The notes beneath the pieces were generated by a model, which saw nothing but the letters and a program-made list of their open reading frames with translations, had not been told where the DNA came from and did not search any database. Shown piece after piece: positions 25,094 through 32,867 of a DNA stretch of 64,000 nt (within the stretch, counting starts at the first letter, position 1; the number at the start of each line of letters is the position of its first letter). Source of the DNA: Thiospirillum jenense (GTDB lineage Bacteria > Pseudomonadota > Gammaproteobacteria > Chromatiales > Chromatiaceae); contig NZ_JABVCQ010000008.1 of assembly GCF_014145225.1 (NCBI RefSeq), positions 1 through 64,000 on the forward strand, written 5' to 3'. A program made the position numbers and the translations under genes.

Positions 25094-25366
25094 TTAACCA
25101 GTGAACACTGATCCCAGCAGTGGAATACCGCTCGTCCACCACCGCGTCGGCTCATCCACCGGCCACGCACACAGCGCATCCTCGTGTGGTGCTAATAACG
25201 GCATCAGGTCATCTAATAACTGCGTCACCTCGGCCACCGTTGCGCGGGTCACAAAAACCGAGCGTTGAATTGGCATGGCAGCGCGGCGCAATGCCCGATG
25301 TATTTGCTGCAGGCGATGATCATCGCGCACATCGTAAGCAATTAAATACCAGCCCGGGTGCTGCAT
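25094..25366 (-). CDS. cas2: CRISPR-associated Cas2
   Basis: A 90-residue protein with the Cas2 start WYLIAYDVRDDHRLQQIHRAL (the conserved Asp after the first strand) and SVFVTRATVAEVTQLLDDL. Cas2 dimers bridge two Cas1 dimers. It lies between a second Cas2-like gene (9 bp away) and cas1. Confidence 0.92.
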   Translation of the reverse strand: MQHPGWYLIAYDVRDDHRLQQIHRALRRAAMPIQRSVFVTRATVAEVTQLLDDLMPLLAPHEDALCAWPVDEPTRWWTSGIPLLGSVFTG

Positions 25367-25375
25367 AAATATCTC

Positions 25376-25660
25376 CTATCCAACGTACAATAAACCAGAC
25401 GTGGTTGAATACATGGCACTGCGCCCGCGCATTAAAATCGGCCGCATTCCATCCGCCCAAGTGAATAACAACCGATCTGTTCGTGGCGTAATGGATGCGG
25501 TTAATTGCTGAAATAACGGCGGCGCATCGGCGGGACGCAACTGACAGGCGTGTACTGATAATTGCCCCGCCATGCGCCAACCGCGCAACTGCCGCAATAC
25601 CCGCCGGCGCTGCGCCGTGTCACTCATATCGTAAGCAAATAACCCTAAGCGTTCTAGCAT
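25376..25660 (-). CDS. Second Cas2-like protein
   Basis: A 94-residue protein with LGLFAYDMSDTAQRRRVLRQLRGW, SVHACQLRPADAPPLFQQL and TDRLLFTWAD, the same strand-helix order as Cas2, with the Asp after strand one kept (YDMSD). Sequence similarity to the adjacent cas2 is weak outside these positions. GGAGG lies 12 bases before the ATG, a long spacing. It may form a heterodimer with the first Cas2, or be a divergent duplicate. Confidence 0.75.
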   Translation of the reverse strand: MLERLGLFAYDMSDTAQRRRVLRQLRGWRMAGQLSVHACQLRPADAPPLFQQLTASITPRTDRLLFTWADGMRPILMRGRSAMYSTTSGLLYVG

Positions 25661-25743
25661 TTAGCGTCATTACCTCCGCTGATGAAAATCTGCATGGCAC
25701 GGCAATTAAACCAGCATCGTACCGCGTGCGCACTATTCGCAAT

Positions 25744-26030
25744 CTTGCGAAACCTGGACACGCGCAACCTGTCTGCTAGACTGGTTTTCATCATCAATTA
25801 AGTCACGCAGTTTGGCAAATGAACAGCGCGGCACGGTTAACAACCTTGCGAACCATAGACACGCGCAATTTGTCAGTTAAACTGGTTTTCATCATCAATC
25901 AACCCGCGCAGTTTGGCAAATGGAGGGCATGGCACAGTCTTAACCTTGCGAACCAAGCAACCAACCATCTGATTAATTAAACTGACCTTTCAACCCGGTT
26001 AAACTGATTTATTCATCACACATTTGGAGT
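25744..26030 (+). repeat. Three tandem ~100-bp repeat units upstream of an Ala-rich gene
   Basis: Units begin cttgcgaa at 25744, 25845 and 25945, giving periods of 101 and 100 bp; the third unit is diverged and runs up to the ribosome-binding site of the gene at 26038. Shared landmarks are gacacgcgcaa, ttttcatcatcaat and cgcagtttggcaaatg. Related copies occur at 26873-26963 and 27462-27606. They do not look like CRISPR repeats, since whole units including the intervening sequence are conserved. Confidence 0.8.
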
Positions 26031-26037
26031 AATGTAC

Positions 26038-26334
26038 ATGACGATTCATAAAGCACTTGGTCTTGGTCTTGCCGGCAATGAACTGTCCAAGAAGATCACC
26101 GGCACCAGCGAAGTCAGCGCCAAACGCTCCGCCGTCGCCACTGGTGCGGGCGCAACACTCGGCGTGGTTGCCACCGAAGCGCTCGTGATTGGCTCCACCG
26201 CAGCCGCCACCGTCAGCACCGGCGCGGTTGCCACGGCCGCTGCGACCCTCGCCACCGCCGCCGCGCCAGTCGTGGTGCCGCTGGCCATCGCGGCCGGTGC
26301 CGTCGCGTTCATCGCCAGCCTGTTCGACGACTAG
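26038..26334 (+). CDS. Ala/Gly-rich hydrophobic small protein
   Basis: The ATG at 26038 has GGAG eight bases upstream (the ATG at 26032 would be only two bases away), giving 98 residues. After a short polar start (MTIHKALGLGLAGNELSKK) the protein is dominated by Ala, Val, Thr and Gly with small-xxx-small spacing and ends FIASLFDD. It likely inserts into a membrane as one or two helices. Its C-terminus resembles that of the decayed gene at 26643 (LIDNLFDD), and its upstream region resembles that of the gene at 27616, so it belongs to a local paralogous family. Function unknown; a pore-forming or bacteriocin-like role is conceivable. Confidence 0.6.
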   Translation: MTIHKALGLGLAGNELSKKITGTSEVSAKRSAVATGAGATLGVVATEALVIGSTAAATVSTGAVATAAATLATAAAPVVVPLAIAAGAVAFIASLFDD

Positions 26335-26476
26335 CCAAATACGGCGGGGCAGTGTGGATGGGTCGGGTTATCAAACTGCGGCAATTCATCCTGCCCAATT
26401 AGAATAGAGTTGTTTTAATCAGTAAAATCAACCAGCTAAACGCGGATATTAATTATTTAAACAGGAGTGAATGATA

Positions 26477-26566
26477 ATGATTGTGGCCGGATTCGTGGGT
26501 GTTTGCACCGTCTTTGCCGTCATCGTGATGTTACTGCGCTTGTTGCTCGTACTCATTTGCCGCTAA
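26477..26566 (+). CDS. 29-residue single-span membrane peptide
   Basis: AGGAG lies nine bases before the ATG at 26477; a further in-frame ATG at 26471 is only three bases from it. The product is almost entirely hydrophobic (MIVAGFVGVC, then VFAVIVMLLRLLLVLI) and ends Cys-Arg. Size and composition resemble type I toxin peptides or small regulatory membrane peptides. No antisense RNA gene can be proven from sequence. It sits within the repeat-rich small-protein locus. Confidence 0.5.
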   Translation: MIVAGFVGVCTVFAVIVMLLRLLLVLICR

Positions 26567-26642
26567 TCCAATGCCGGAATGTAGCAGTGCGTACAGTCCG
26601 GCAGAGTTAATTCACAGTTGATTAATTAACGGAGATTATTAA

Positions 26643-26797
26643 ATGAACAATAGCAATCAATTAGCCGCCCCCGCCCTGACCATCGCTTTATTGACCGCAG
26701 CCGCACGATCACTGTCCTCACCGTTGCCCCAGTGTTGGTGCCGCTGTTAGTGGCGGCCGGTACCATCGTGCTCATCGACAACTTGTTCGACGACTAA
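26643..26797 (+). pseudogene. Decayed paralogue of the Ala-rich proteins
   Basis: The first 17 or so codons (MNNSNQLAAPALTIALLTAA) match the start of the gene at 27616 almost exactly. A deletion then shifts the frame: the first frame stops at 26750, while another frame continues as VAPVLVPLLVAAGTIVLIDNLFDD to a TAA at 26795. The C-terminus is like that of the gene at 26038. So it is a deletion product combining both paralogue ends. Confidence 0.7.
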
Positions 26798-26814
26798 CCC
26801 GCCCCGCCCCCAAC

Positions 26815-26840
26815 CGTTCCCATGCCAGCGTGTGGGAACG
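26815..26840. repeat. Dispersed palindromic repeat, copy 1
   Basis: Inverted repeat cgttccca / tgggaacg around a variable centre. Other copies are at 28794, 36710, 43780 (partial) and 56425, all in intergenic DNA near gene ends. Confidence 0.75.
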
Positions 26841-26872
26841 CGCCAATCAACCCGTGTTGTTTAATGATTGAA

Positions 26873-26963
26873 GTTTTTGCAAATGAACAGCGCGGCACGG
26901 TTAACAACCTTGCGAACCATAGACACGCGCAATTTGCCGGTTAAACTGATTTTCAGCATCAAT
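26873..26963 (+). repeat. ~100-bp repeat unit, copy D
   Basis: Nearly identical to the unit at 25812-25900 over caaatgaacagcgcggcacg through to the catcaat block. It ends 57 bp before an AT-rich gene. Confidence 0.8.
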
Positions 26964-27020
26964 TTTCAGTGTGTTTGTTCTTTCGAAATTAATTCTTTTA
27001 TTTTTGGAGAAAACTAAAAA

Positions 27021-27485
27021 ATGTCAGATATTATCGAAAATATATTAGATTTAATTCACGAAATGGCATTTGATAGAAGAAATGCCGAAGCAAAAATAAC
27101 ATTTCAAGGATTAGAAATATTAAAACATTTAATTAAATTATTAAAGTGGGAAGATAGCTATAATCATAACAAACATATTGGTGATATTAATGGATGGTTA
27201 TTTTCAATTCAAAGAATAACTTATAAACCAAAAAATAAAAGATTTAAATCAGAACAATATTATCAATTTCTATTTGAGGAACAAGTGAAATCATTAGATG
27301 ATATTAATACTTATATTAAAATTGATTTGAAAGACTATTCTAATTTAAAAGTGAAGAATTCTAATGAATATGTTTATACTGAATTATGTTCATTATATAA
27401 AAAAATATCCGTTGATATTTCAGATGGATTATTTATCGGAATCGATAAATATGGAACGAATTATCAAACAACCCGCGCAGTTTGA
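27021..27485 (+). CDS. AT-rich hypothetical protein embedded between repeats
   Basis: A 154-residue, Lys/Ile/Asn-rich soluble protein (for example KITFQGLEILKHLIKLLKWED and YKPKNKRFKSEQYYQFLFEEQ). The codon use is strongly AT-biased, unlike the Ala-rich genes on either side. GGAG lies eleven bases before the ATG. Its last seven or so codons run into repeat copy E, so the native stop may have been lost on insertion. I do not recognise the family. Foreign origin is likely. Confidence 0.55.
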   Translation: MSDIIENILDLIHEMAFDRRNAEAKITFQGLEILKHLIKLLKWEDSYNHNKHIGDINGWLFSIQRITYKPKNKRFKSEQYYQFLFEEQVKSLDDINTYIKIDLKDYSNLKVKNSNEYVYTELCSLYKKISVDISDGLFIGIDKYGTNYQTTRAV

Positions 27486-27606
27486 CAAATAAATAACGCG
27501 GCACCGTCTTAACCTTGTGAATCAAGCAACTAAACATCTGATTGATTAAGTTGGCCTTTCAACACGATTAACACGATTAAACTGATTTATTTATCACGCA
27601 ATTGGA
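27462..27606 (+). repeat. ~100-bp repeat, copy E, with promoter-proximal segment
   Basis: Matches 25891-26030 along about 140 bp, including the stretch reaching the GGAG of the next gene. The upstream regions of the genes at 26038 and 27616 are therefore duplicates. Confidence 0.8.
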
Positions 27607-27615
27607 GATTATTAA

Positions 27616-28227
27616 ATGAACAATAGCAATCAATTAGTCGCCCCCGCCCTGACCATCGCCTTATTCACCGCTGCCGTCATGTCAACCCCGGCACAAGCAG
27701 CGGACGCATTAACCATCACCAAATACGCAAATCGTTTGGCCAGCGGCGCGGACGCGGGCGTTGACGCCTTCAATGACGGCAGCGACGCCATGCAAACTGC
27801 CGCGCAAGTCACGGATTACGCCAGCACTGGCACGGCATTGGCGGAAACGACTGCCGTCGGCGCCACCATCGCCACCGGCTCGGGCGCAACCATCATGCAC
27901 ACGCTCGCCACCGCTGGCGGCCCCGTCACGCTTGCCGGTGCCACTGCGGTGAGTTCCGCCAAACTGATGAACGACGCTTTGTACAGCGACTGCGCCGACC
28001 AAGCCGCCTGCGATGCCGCGCAAGTCGGCACTTACGGCGGCGCGGCAGTTGGCACGGCCGGATCAGCGGTGGCAGTTGCGGTAGCGGGGGCAGGGCCGGC
28101 GGGTCTGGCAACCATCGGCAGCGTGGTGGGCGGGGGCATGGCGGCGGGCGTCGGCGTGTTGGTGGCCGCACCAGTCGTAGCCGCCGCGGCCGTTGGCGGG
28201 TTGGCTTATTGGTTATTCAGCGACTAA
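27616..28227 (+). CDS. Exported Ala/Gly-rich protein
   Basis: A 203-residue protein with a Sec signal peptide (hydrophobic APALTIALFTAAV, then STPAQAADA with a likely cut after AQA). The middle has an Asp/Ala region and one CADQAAC pair of cysteines that could form a disulfide. The last 70 residues are Gly/Ala-rich with repeated small-xxx-small spacing, ending LAYWLFSD, resembling glycine-zipper membrane segments. It shares start region and promoter with the decayed copy at 26643. GGAG lies nine bases before the ATG. Function unknown. Confidence 0.65.
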   Translation: MNNSNQLVAPALTIALFTAAVMSTPAQAADALTITKYANRLASGADAGVDAFNDGSDAMQTAAQVTDYASTGTALAETTAVGATIATGSGATIMHTLATAGGPVTLAGATAVSSAKLMNDALYSDCADQAACDAAQVGTYGGAAVGTAGSAVAVAVAGAGPAGLATIGSVVGGGMAAGVGVLVAAPVVAAAAVGGLAYWLFSD

Positions 28228-28417
28228 TCAATCGCCGGTTCTAATCGCAAAATGATTATACCTATTATAGTTATTATATTTATTACCAACGGCGGCGGCT
28301 GATTGAACACGGACTGAAGATTAAAATGCTAGATTGCTTTGCCGCGTGTGAGCATCCGTATTCACCAGTCTGCCGCCATCTCATTCGTTTTTTTATTTAA
28401 CCACAAGGTCAAATACC
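28228..28417. other. Intergenic region
   Basis: 190 bp before the DUF1232 gene. It contains an ATT-rich stretch (28250-28285) but no hairpin or recognised site that I can support. Confidence 0.4.
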
Positions 28418-28756
28418 ATGAATGACACGCAAGCAAACTCGACCTATTCTGACGACTCGCTCTGGTCAAAACTGGGCATTTACGCCCGCCAAGCCGGTTA
28501 CACGGTCATTGAAAAAGTGCTGTGGTTGTATTATGCCGCTGACAACCCGAACGTACCCGCCAAAGCCAAAGCTGCCATTTACGCCGCGCTGGCTTATTTC
28601 ATTTCACCAATTGATGTCGTGCCGGATGTCATACCGGTTGTGGGATACAGCGATGATTTAAGCGTATTAGCCGCAGCGGTGGTGGCGGTCAGTTTTTATA
28701 TTAATGATGAAGTAAAACAGCGCGCCCGTGATACACTCGCCACCTGGTTTTCTTAA
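28418..28756 (+). CDS. YkvA/DUF1232 family membrane protein
   Basis: A 112-residue protein with YFISPIDVVPDVIPVVGYSDD, the signature of DUF1232 (YkvA-like), followed by a hydrophobic helix VLAAAVVAVSFYI. The family is small, membrane-associated and of unknown function. It stands alone, followed by a dispersed palindromic repeat and the end of cydC on the other strand. Confidence 0.85.
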   Translation: MNDTQANSTYSDDSLWSKLGIYARQAGYTVIEKVLWLYYAADNPNVPAKAKAAIYAALAYFISPIDVVPDVIPVVGYSDDLSVLAAAVVAVSFYINDEVKQRARDTLATWFS

Positions 28757-28793
28757 TTCACCAGTTTAATAAAACCGCGCTGCTCATCTTGAT

Positions 28794-28819
28794 CGTTCCC
28801 ATGTGTCAGTGTGGGAACG
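28794..28819. repeat. Dispersed palindromic repeat, copy 2
   Basis: cgttcccatgtgtcagtgtgggaacg, arms pairing over eight bases. It lies between convergent genes and could help end transcription. Confidence 0.75.
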
Positions 28820-28898
28820 ATTAATGACTTACCGCCCAACTGCGTCACGCCTAAATTTCATTTAAACACCGCCGTTTTATAGCAATAATGACGGCACC

Positions 28899-30623
28899 CT
28901 AATCATTCAACCCCAACAGCCGCGTATAATTGACATCGCGCACTAACTCGGCATGAGTCCCCCGCGTTTTAATTCGCCCATGTTCCAACACCAATACCTC
29001 ATCCATTGCCGCCAATGCCACCGGGCGATGCGTAATTAATATGGTCGTGCGCCCGCGCATCAATTGCTGCAACGCCAACATCAATGCCCGTTCGGTTTCA
29101 GCATCTAATCCTTCAGTCGGCTCATCTAATAATAATAACGGCGCATTTTTTAATAGCGCCCGCGCAATCGCAATCCGCCGCGCCTGTCCACCCGAAACGC
29201 GCACGCCCGTTTCACCCACCCAGGTCGCGTAACCGTCGGGTAAAGTGGCGATCCAGTCGTGAATTTGCGCGATCTTGCAGGCATCTTCCAACTCCGCCAG
29301 CGTGGCATTGGGCGCGGCCAGCCGCAGATTTTCCGCAATCGTGGTGTTAAACAAATACGTCTGCTGCGACACGAGCGCGATCTGTTGCCGAACTGACTCA
29401 CTGGCCAACTCCGCGAGCGACTGCCCGCCGAGCAAAATAGCGCCGCTGGTCGGCGACCAAAACTTGAGTAACAGGTTGAATAAACTGGTTTTTCCCGACC
29501 CAGTTGCGCCGACGATGGCGACGTGTTGCCCGGGTGAGAGCGTCAGATTGACATCCGCCAACGCCGGCTGGTCAGCATCTGGGTAGTGAAAATACAACTG
29601 TTGGATTTGCAACGAAACAGTGGCCGGCAGCGGCGCGGGTGTGGTCGGTTCAATCACCGCCGGCGCCAGATCAGCCAAGCTAAACAGCCGCCGTGCCGCG
29701 GCTCGCGTCGTTTCCAGTTGCGCAAATGCGGACGGCAGCGGCGCAATCGCTTCAAAACTGCCCAGTGCCAACAGCGCCAGCATCGCCAGTTGCGGCGGCA
29801 ATATTTGACCGTTTTGCAACATGGGTAGTCCGAGCCACAGTACCGCCCACAGCGCGAGGTGCGCGTGCAAACTGACTCCGCCGTGCGTGATGCCGTGAAT
29901 GCGGCTGTAGCGGCGCTGGTCGGCGATAAGTTGTTGACTTAATTGGTTTAAATAGGCGGCGTGCGTATCGGCAGCGCCGCAAACGAGCAATTCGGCCAAG
30001 CCCTGCGTGCCGTCAATCGTGGCTTGGCGCAGCGCGGCTTCGGTGGTGACTAATCGCTGCCCGGGAATAATTGCTAAACGGCGGGTGAACATCGGTAATA
30101 AAACGCCGCCGCTGATGAGTAATAATGCCAGCACCAGTGCTAATTGAATTTGATACCACGCGGTGAATAATACGAAGCCAATGCCGGCAATGAACGCGAC
30201 GGCGGTGGGAATTAACACGCGGACATAAAATTGATCGAGCGCGTCCACATCGGCGCGAATGCGGCTTAATAGATCGCCGCTGTGGAAGGCTTGTAATCGG
30301 GCGGGGGCGAGCGGTTCTAATTGTTGATAAAACCACACGCGCAATGCGGCGAGTTGACGTAAGGTGGCGTCGTGGGTAATTAACCGCTCTAAATAACGCC
30401 CGCCGGTTCTGGCAATGGCGCTGGCGCGGATGATGCCCGCCGGGGTGAAATAGTTCATTGCCGATCCCGTGCTGCCGGCCACAGCCATTGCGGTAATGAA
30501 CCACGCCGAGATGGCTAATAAGGTGACATTGGCCACGAGCGTGATTAATGCAATGATAAAGCCGGTGATGATTAATCCCCGGTAGGGGCGGAATAATTGC
30601 CACAATCGCATGAAGTCGGTCAT
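28899..30623 (-). CDS. cydC: Thiol reductant ABC exporter subunit CydC
   Basis: A 574-residue fused ABC transporter: an N-terminal six-helix domain (ANVTLLAISAWFITAMAVAG is CydC-like) and a C-terminal ATPase with Walker A GATGSGKTSL, signature VSGGQARRIAIARAL and Walker B LLLLDEPTEGLD. CydDC exports glutathione and cysteine to the periplasm and is needed for cytochrome bd assembly. cydD normally lies just upstream in the same operon; here the upstream neighbour is aroA on the other strand, so the partner must be elsewhere or lost. Confidence 0.9.
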   Translation of the reverse strand: MTDFMRLWQLFRPYRGLIITGFIIALITLVANVTLLAISAWFITAMAVAGSTGSAMNYFTPAGIIRASAIARTGGRYLERLITHDATLRQLAALRVWFYQQLEPLAPARLQAFHSGDLLSRIRADVDALDQFYVRVLIPTAVAFIAGIGFVLFTAWYQIQLALVLALLLISGGVLLPMFTRRLAIIPGQRLVTTEAALRQATIDGTQGLAELLVCGAADTHAAYLNQLSQQLIADQRRYSRIHGITHGGVSLHAHLALWAVLWLGLPMLQNGQILPPQLAMLALLALGSFEAIAPLPSAFAQLETTRAAARRLFSLADLAPAVIEPTTPAPLPATVSLQIQQLYFHYPDADQPALADVNLTLSPGQHVAIVGATGSGKTSLFNLLLKFWSPTSGAILLGGQSLAELASESVRQQIALVSQQTYLFNTTIAENLRLAAPNATLAELEDACKIAQIHDWIATLPDGYATWVGETGVRVSGGQARRIAIARALLKNAPLLLLDEPTEGLDAETERALMLALQQLMRGRTTILITHRPVALAAMDEVLVLEHGRIKTRGTHAELVRDVNYTRLLGLND

Positions 30624-30754
30624 AATGTTTGATCGCTAAACGAATAAACCAAATAAATTTAAATTTACAAACGCGCTGATAATCCGCTATTTTGCGCACT
30701 GCTATTTGAATACCGAATTCATCCTTCTGCAACATCACAATTGGTAAATGCGCA

Positions 30755-32065
30755 ATGCGTTTTCTACTCAACCCCGGCGGCAATTTGCGCGGCAGTGTGC
30801 GCGTCCCGGGCGACAAATCCATTTCCCACCGCGCCATCATGCTCGGCGCTTTAGCCGACGGCGTGACCGGCGTGACGGGATTTCTCAGCGGCGCAGACAG
30901 TTTAGCCACGCTCGCGGCATGTCGGGCGATGGGTGTTGCCATCACCGATCCCGACGCCGCCGGCCGCGTCACGATTCACGGCGGCGGTCTGCACGGTTTG
31001 ACCGCCCCGAGCGCGCCGCTCGATCTGGGCAATTCTGGCACGTCAATGCGATTGCTGGCGGGATTACTCGCCGGACAGCCGTTCGCCAGCACTTTGATTG
31101 GCGATGCGTCGCTGATGCAGCGCCCGATGCGGCGGGTGACGCAGCCGCTCGGGTTGATGGGGGCGCAGATCACCGCGAGCGCCAGCGGCACCGCGCCGTT
31201 GCAGATCACGCCGGTTGACCAGTTGCGCGGCATCGAGTACGCGCTGCCGGTCGCCAGTGCGCAGGTCAAATCGAGCATTTTATTGGCAGGGTTATTTGCC
31301 GACGGCGCGACGTGGGTGACGGAACCGGCGCCGAGCCGCGATCACACCGAGCGCATGTTGACGGCATTTGGTTACACGGTCGAACGCGACGGGATGCGGG
31401 TGGGTGTGCGCGGCGGCGGGCGACTGGTGGCAACTGACGTGGCGATTCCAGCAGATTTATCCTCGGCGGCATTTTTCCTCGTCGGCGCCAGCATCGCGCC
31501 CGAGTCTGATTTGATCTTGACCGACGTTGGCATCAATCCCACCCGCCGCGGCATTATTACCTTGTTACAAATGATGGGCGCAGACATCGAGATCGTGAAC
31601 CCGCGCACCTTTGGTGGTGAACCGGTCGCTGACTTGCGCGTCCGCAGCGCCGCGCTGCATGGCATTGAAATTCCCGAAGAGCAGGTCGCGCTGGCAATTG
31701 ACGAATTTCCCGCGCTGTTCATTGCCGCCGCCTGCGCGGAGGGTGAAACGGTGTTACGCGGCGCGGCTGAATTGCGCGTCAAGGAAAGTGACCGCATCCA
31801 AGTCATGGCGGACGGCTTGACCGCGCTGGGGATTGCGGCAGACCCGGCGGCGGACGGGTTGCGCATTCGCGGCGGTCAATTGCGCGGCGGGACGGTCAAC
31901 AGTCACGGCGATCACCGCGTGGCGATGGCATTTGCGATGGCGGCGCTGCGGGCAAGTGAACCGATCACGATTTTAGACTGCGCCAACGTCGCCACGTCCT
32001 TTCCCGATTTTGCCCCACTCGCGGCCGCGGCCGGCCTCAGGATTAGCAGCGATGACAACGGTTGA
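30755..32065 (+). CDS. aroA: 3-phosphoshikimate 1-carboxyvinyltransferase
   Basis: EPSP synthase of the shikimate pathway, transferring the enolpyruvyl group of PEP to shikimate-3-phosphate. Visible motifs are RVPGDKSISHRAIMLGALA with the catalytic Lys, LDLGNSGTSMRLLAGLLAG, and RVKESDRIQVMADGL with HGDHRVAMAFAMAAL near the end. At 436 residues it is complete. Its stop overlaps the start of cmk by 14 bp, the common gammaproteobacterial order aroA-cmk-rpsA. Confidence 0.95.
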   Translation: MRFLLNPGGNLRGSVRVPGDKSISHRAIMLGALADGVTGVTGFLSGADSLATLAACRAMGVAITDPDAAGRVTIHGGGLHGLTAPSAPLDLGNSGTSMRLLAGLLAGQPFASTLIGDASLMQRPMRRVTQPLGLMGAQITASASGTAPLQITPVDQLRGIEYALPVASAQVKSSILLAGLFADGATWVTEPAPSRDHTERMLTAFGYTVERDGMRVGVRGGGRLVATDVAIPADLSSAAFFLVGASIAPESDLILTDVGINPTRRGIITLLQMMGADIEIVNPRTFGGEPVADLRVRSAALHGIEIPEEQVALAIDEFPALFIAAACAEGETVLRGAAELRVKESDRIQVMADGLTALGIAADPAADGLRIRGGQLRGGTVNSHGDHRVAMAFAMAALRASEPITILDCANVATSFPDFAPLAAAAGLRISSDDNG

Positions 32066-32762
32066 TTTAAACAGTTCAACGCAGACGGCGGCGCCGGTGA
32101 TTACGATTGACGGCCCGTCGGGGACTGGCAAAGGCACGATTGCGTCACAAGTGGCGCTGGCGCTGGGTTGGCATTTGCTCGACAGCGGCGCGCTGTATCG
32201 CGGATTGGCAGTGGCGGCGCTGGAGGCGGGCGTGGCGCTCGACGACGGCGCAGCACTGGCGGCACTGGCGGGGCGGTGTCAATTGCACTTTGTCAGCGGG
32301 CAACTGCACCTCAACGGGCGGGAACTGGGCGATCAGATTCGCACCGAGCAGGTGGGATTGGCCGCGTCACAATTGGCGCAGCAGCCGCAGGTGCGCGCCG
32401 CGTTACTGGACTGGCAACGTGCCGCCGCGCAGCCGCCGGGGTTGGTGGCGGACGGACGCGACATGGGCAGCACGGTTTTCCCGACGGCGCTGGTGAAATT
32501 ATATCTCGACGCCAGTGCCGAAGAACGGGCGCAGCGGCGTTATAAACAGTTGAGAGACAAGGGGCTAGATGCTAACCTTGCGAATCTTGTTGAGGCGTTG
32601 CGTGTGCGCGATGCCCACGACCGCGAGCGGTTACACAGTCCGCTAACCATCCCCGCCGACGCGGTGGTGTTTGACACGACGACCGCGTCCATTGCCGAGG
32701 TGTTTGCGCAGGTGATGGTGGTGATCCGCCGCACCTTGCCCGCCGCCTCAACAACTGTTTGA
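32052..32762 (+). CDS. cmk: Cytidylate kinase
   Basis: ITIDGPSGTGKGTIASQVA is the P-loop of CMP kinase, with LLDSGALYRG and VADGRDMGSTVFP as further family motifs; DASAEERAQRRYKQL is the LID region. The ATG at 32052 gives 236 residues, the usual bacterial length; an earlier in-frame start at 32010 would lie within aroA. It phosphorylates CMP and dCMP. It is coupled to aroA and followed by rpsA. Confidence 0.94.
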   Translation: MTTVDLNSSTQTAAPVITIDGPSGTGKGTIASQVALALGWHLLDSGALYRGLAVAALEAGVALDDGAALAALAGRCQLHFVSGQLHLNGRELGDQIRTEQVGLAASQLAQQPQVRAALLDWQRAAAQPPGLVADGRDMGSTVFPTALVKLYLDASAEERAQRRYKQLRDKGLDANLANLVEALRVRDAHDRERLHSPLTIPADAVVFDTTTASIAEVFAQVMVVIRRTLPAASTTV

Positions 32763-32867
32763 TGTGCTTGATAAAACATTTATTTTCATTCACCCCAACC
32801 CCCGCTGCCGCGCTCGGTACTTGGTGCGCGACGGGACCAGGCGCCACCGCCAGGAAATTGCATACTC

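Noticed and set aside
25744-26030. Repeats here as a third CRISPR array
   Set aside because: Units of 100 bp are conserved along their whole length with no short repeat and unique spacers.
28257-28307. 16-codon hydrophobic frame (MIIPIIVIIFI...)
   Set aside because: No ribosome-binding site and too short to separate from chance in AT-rich DNA.
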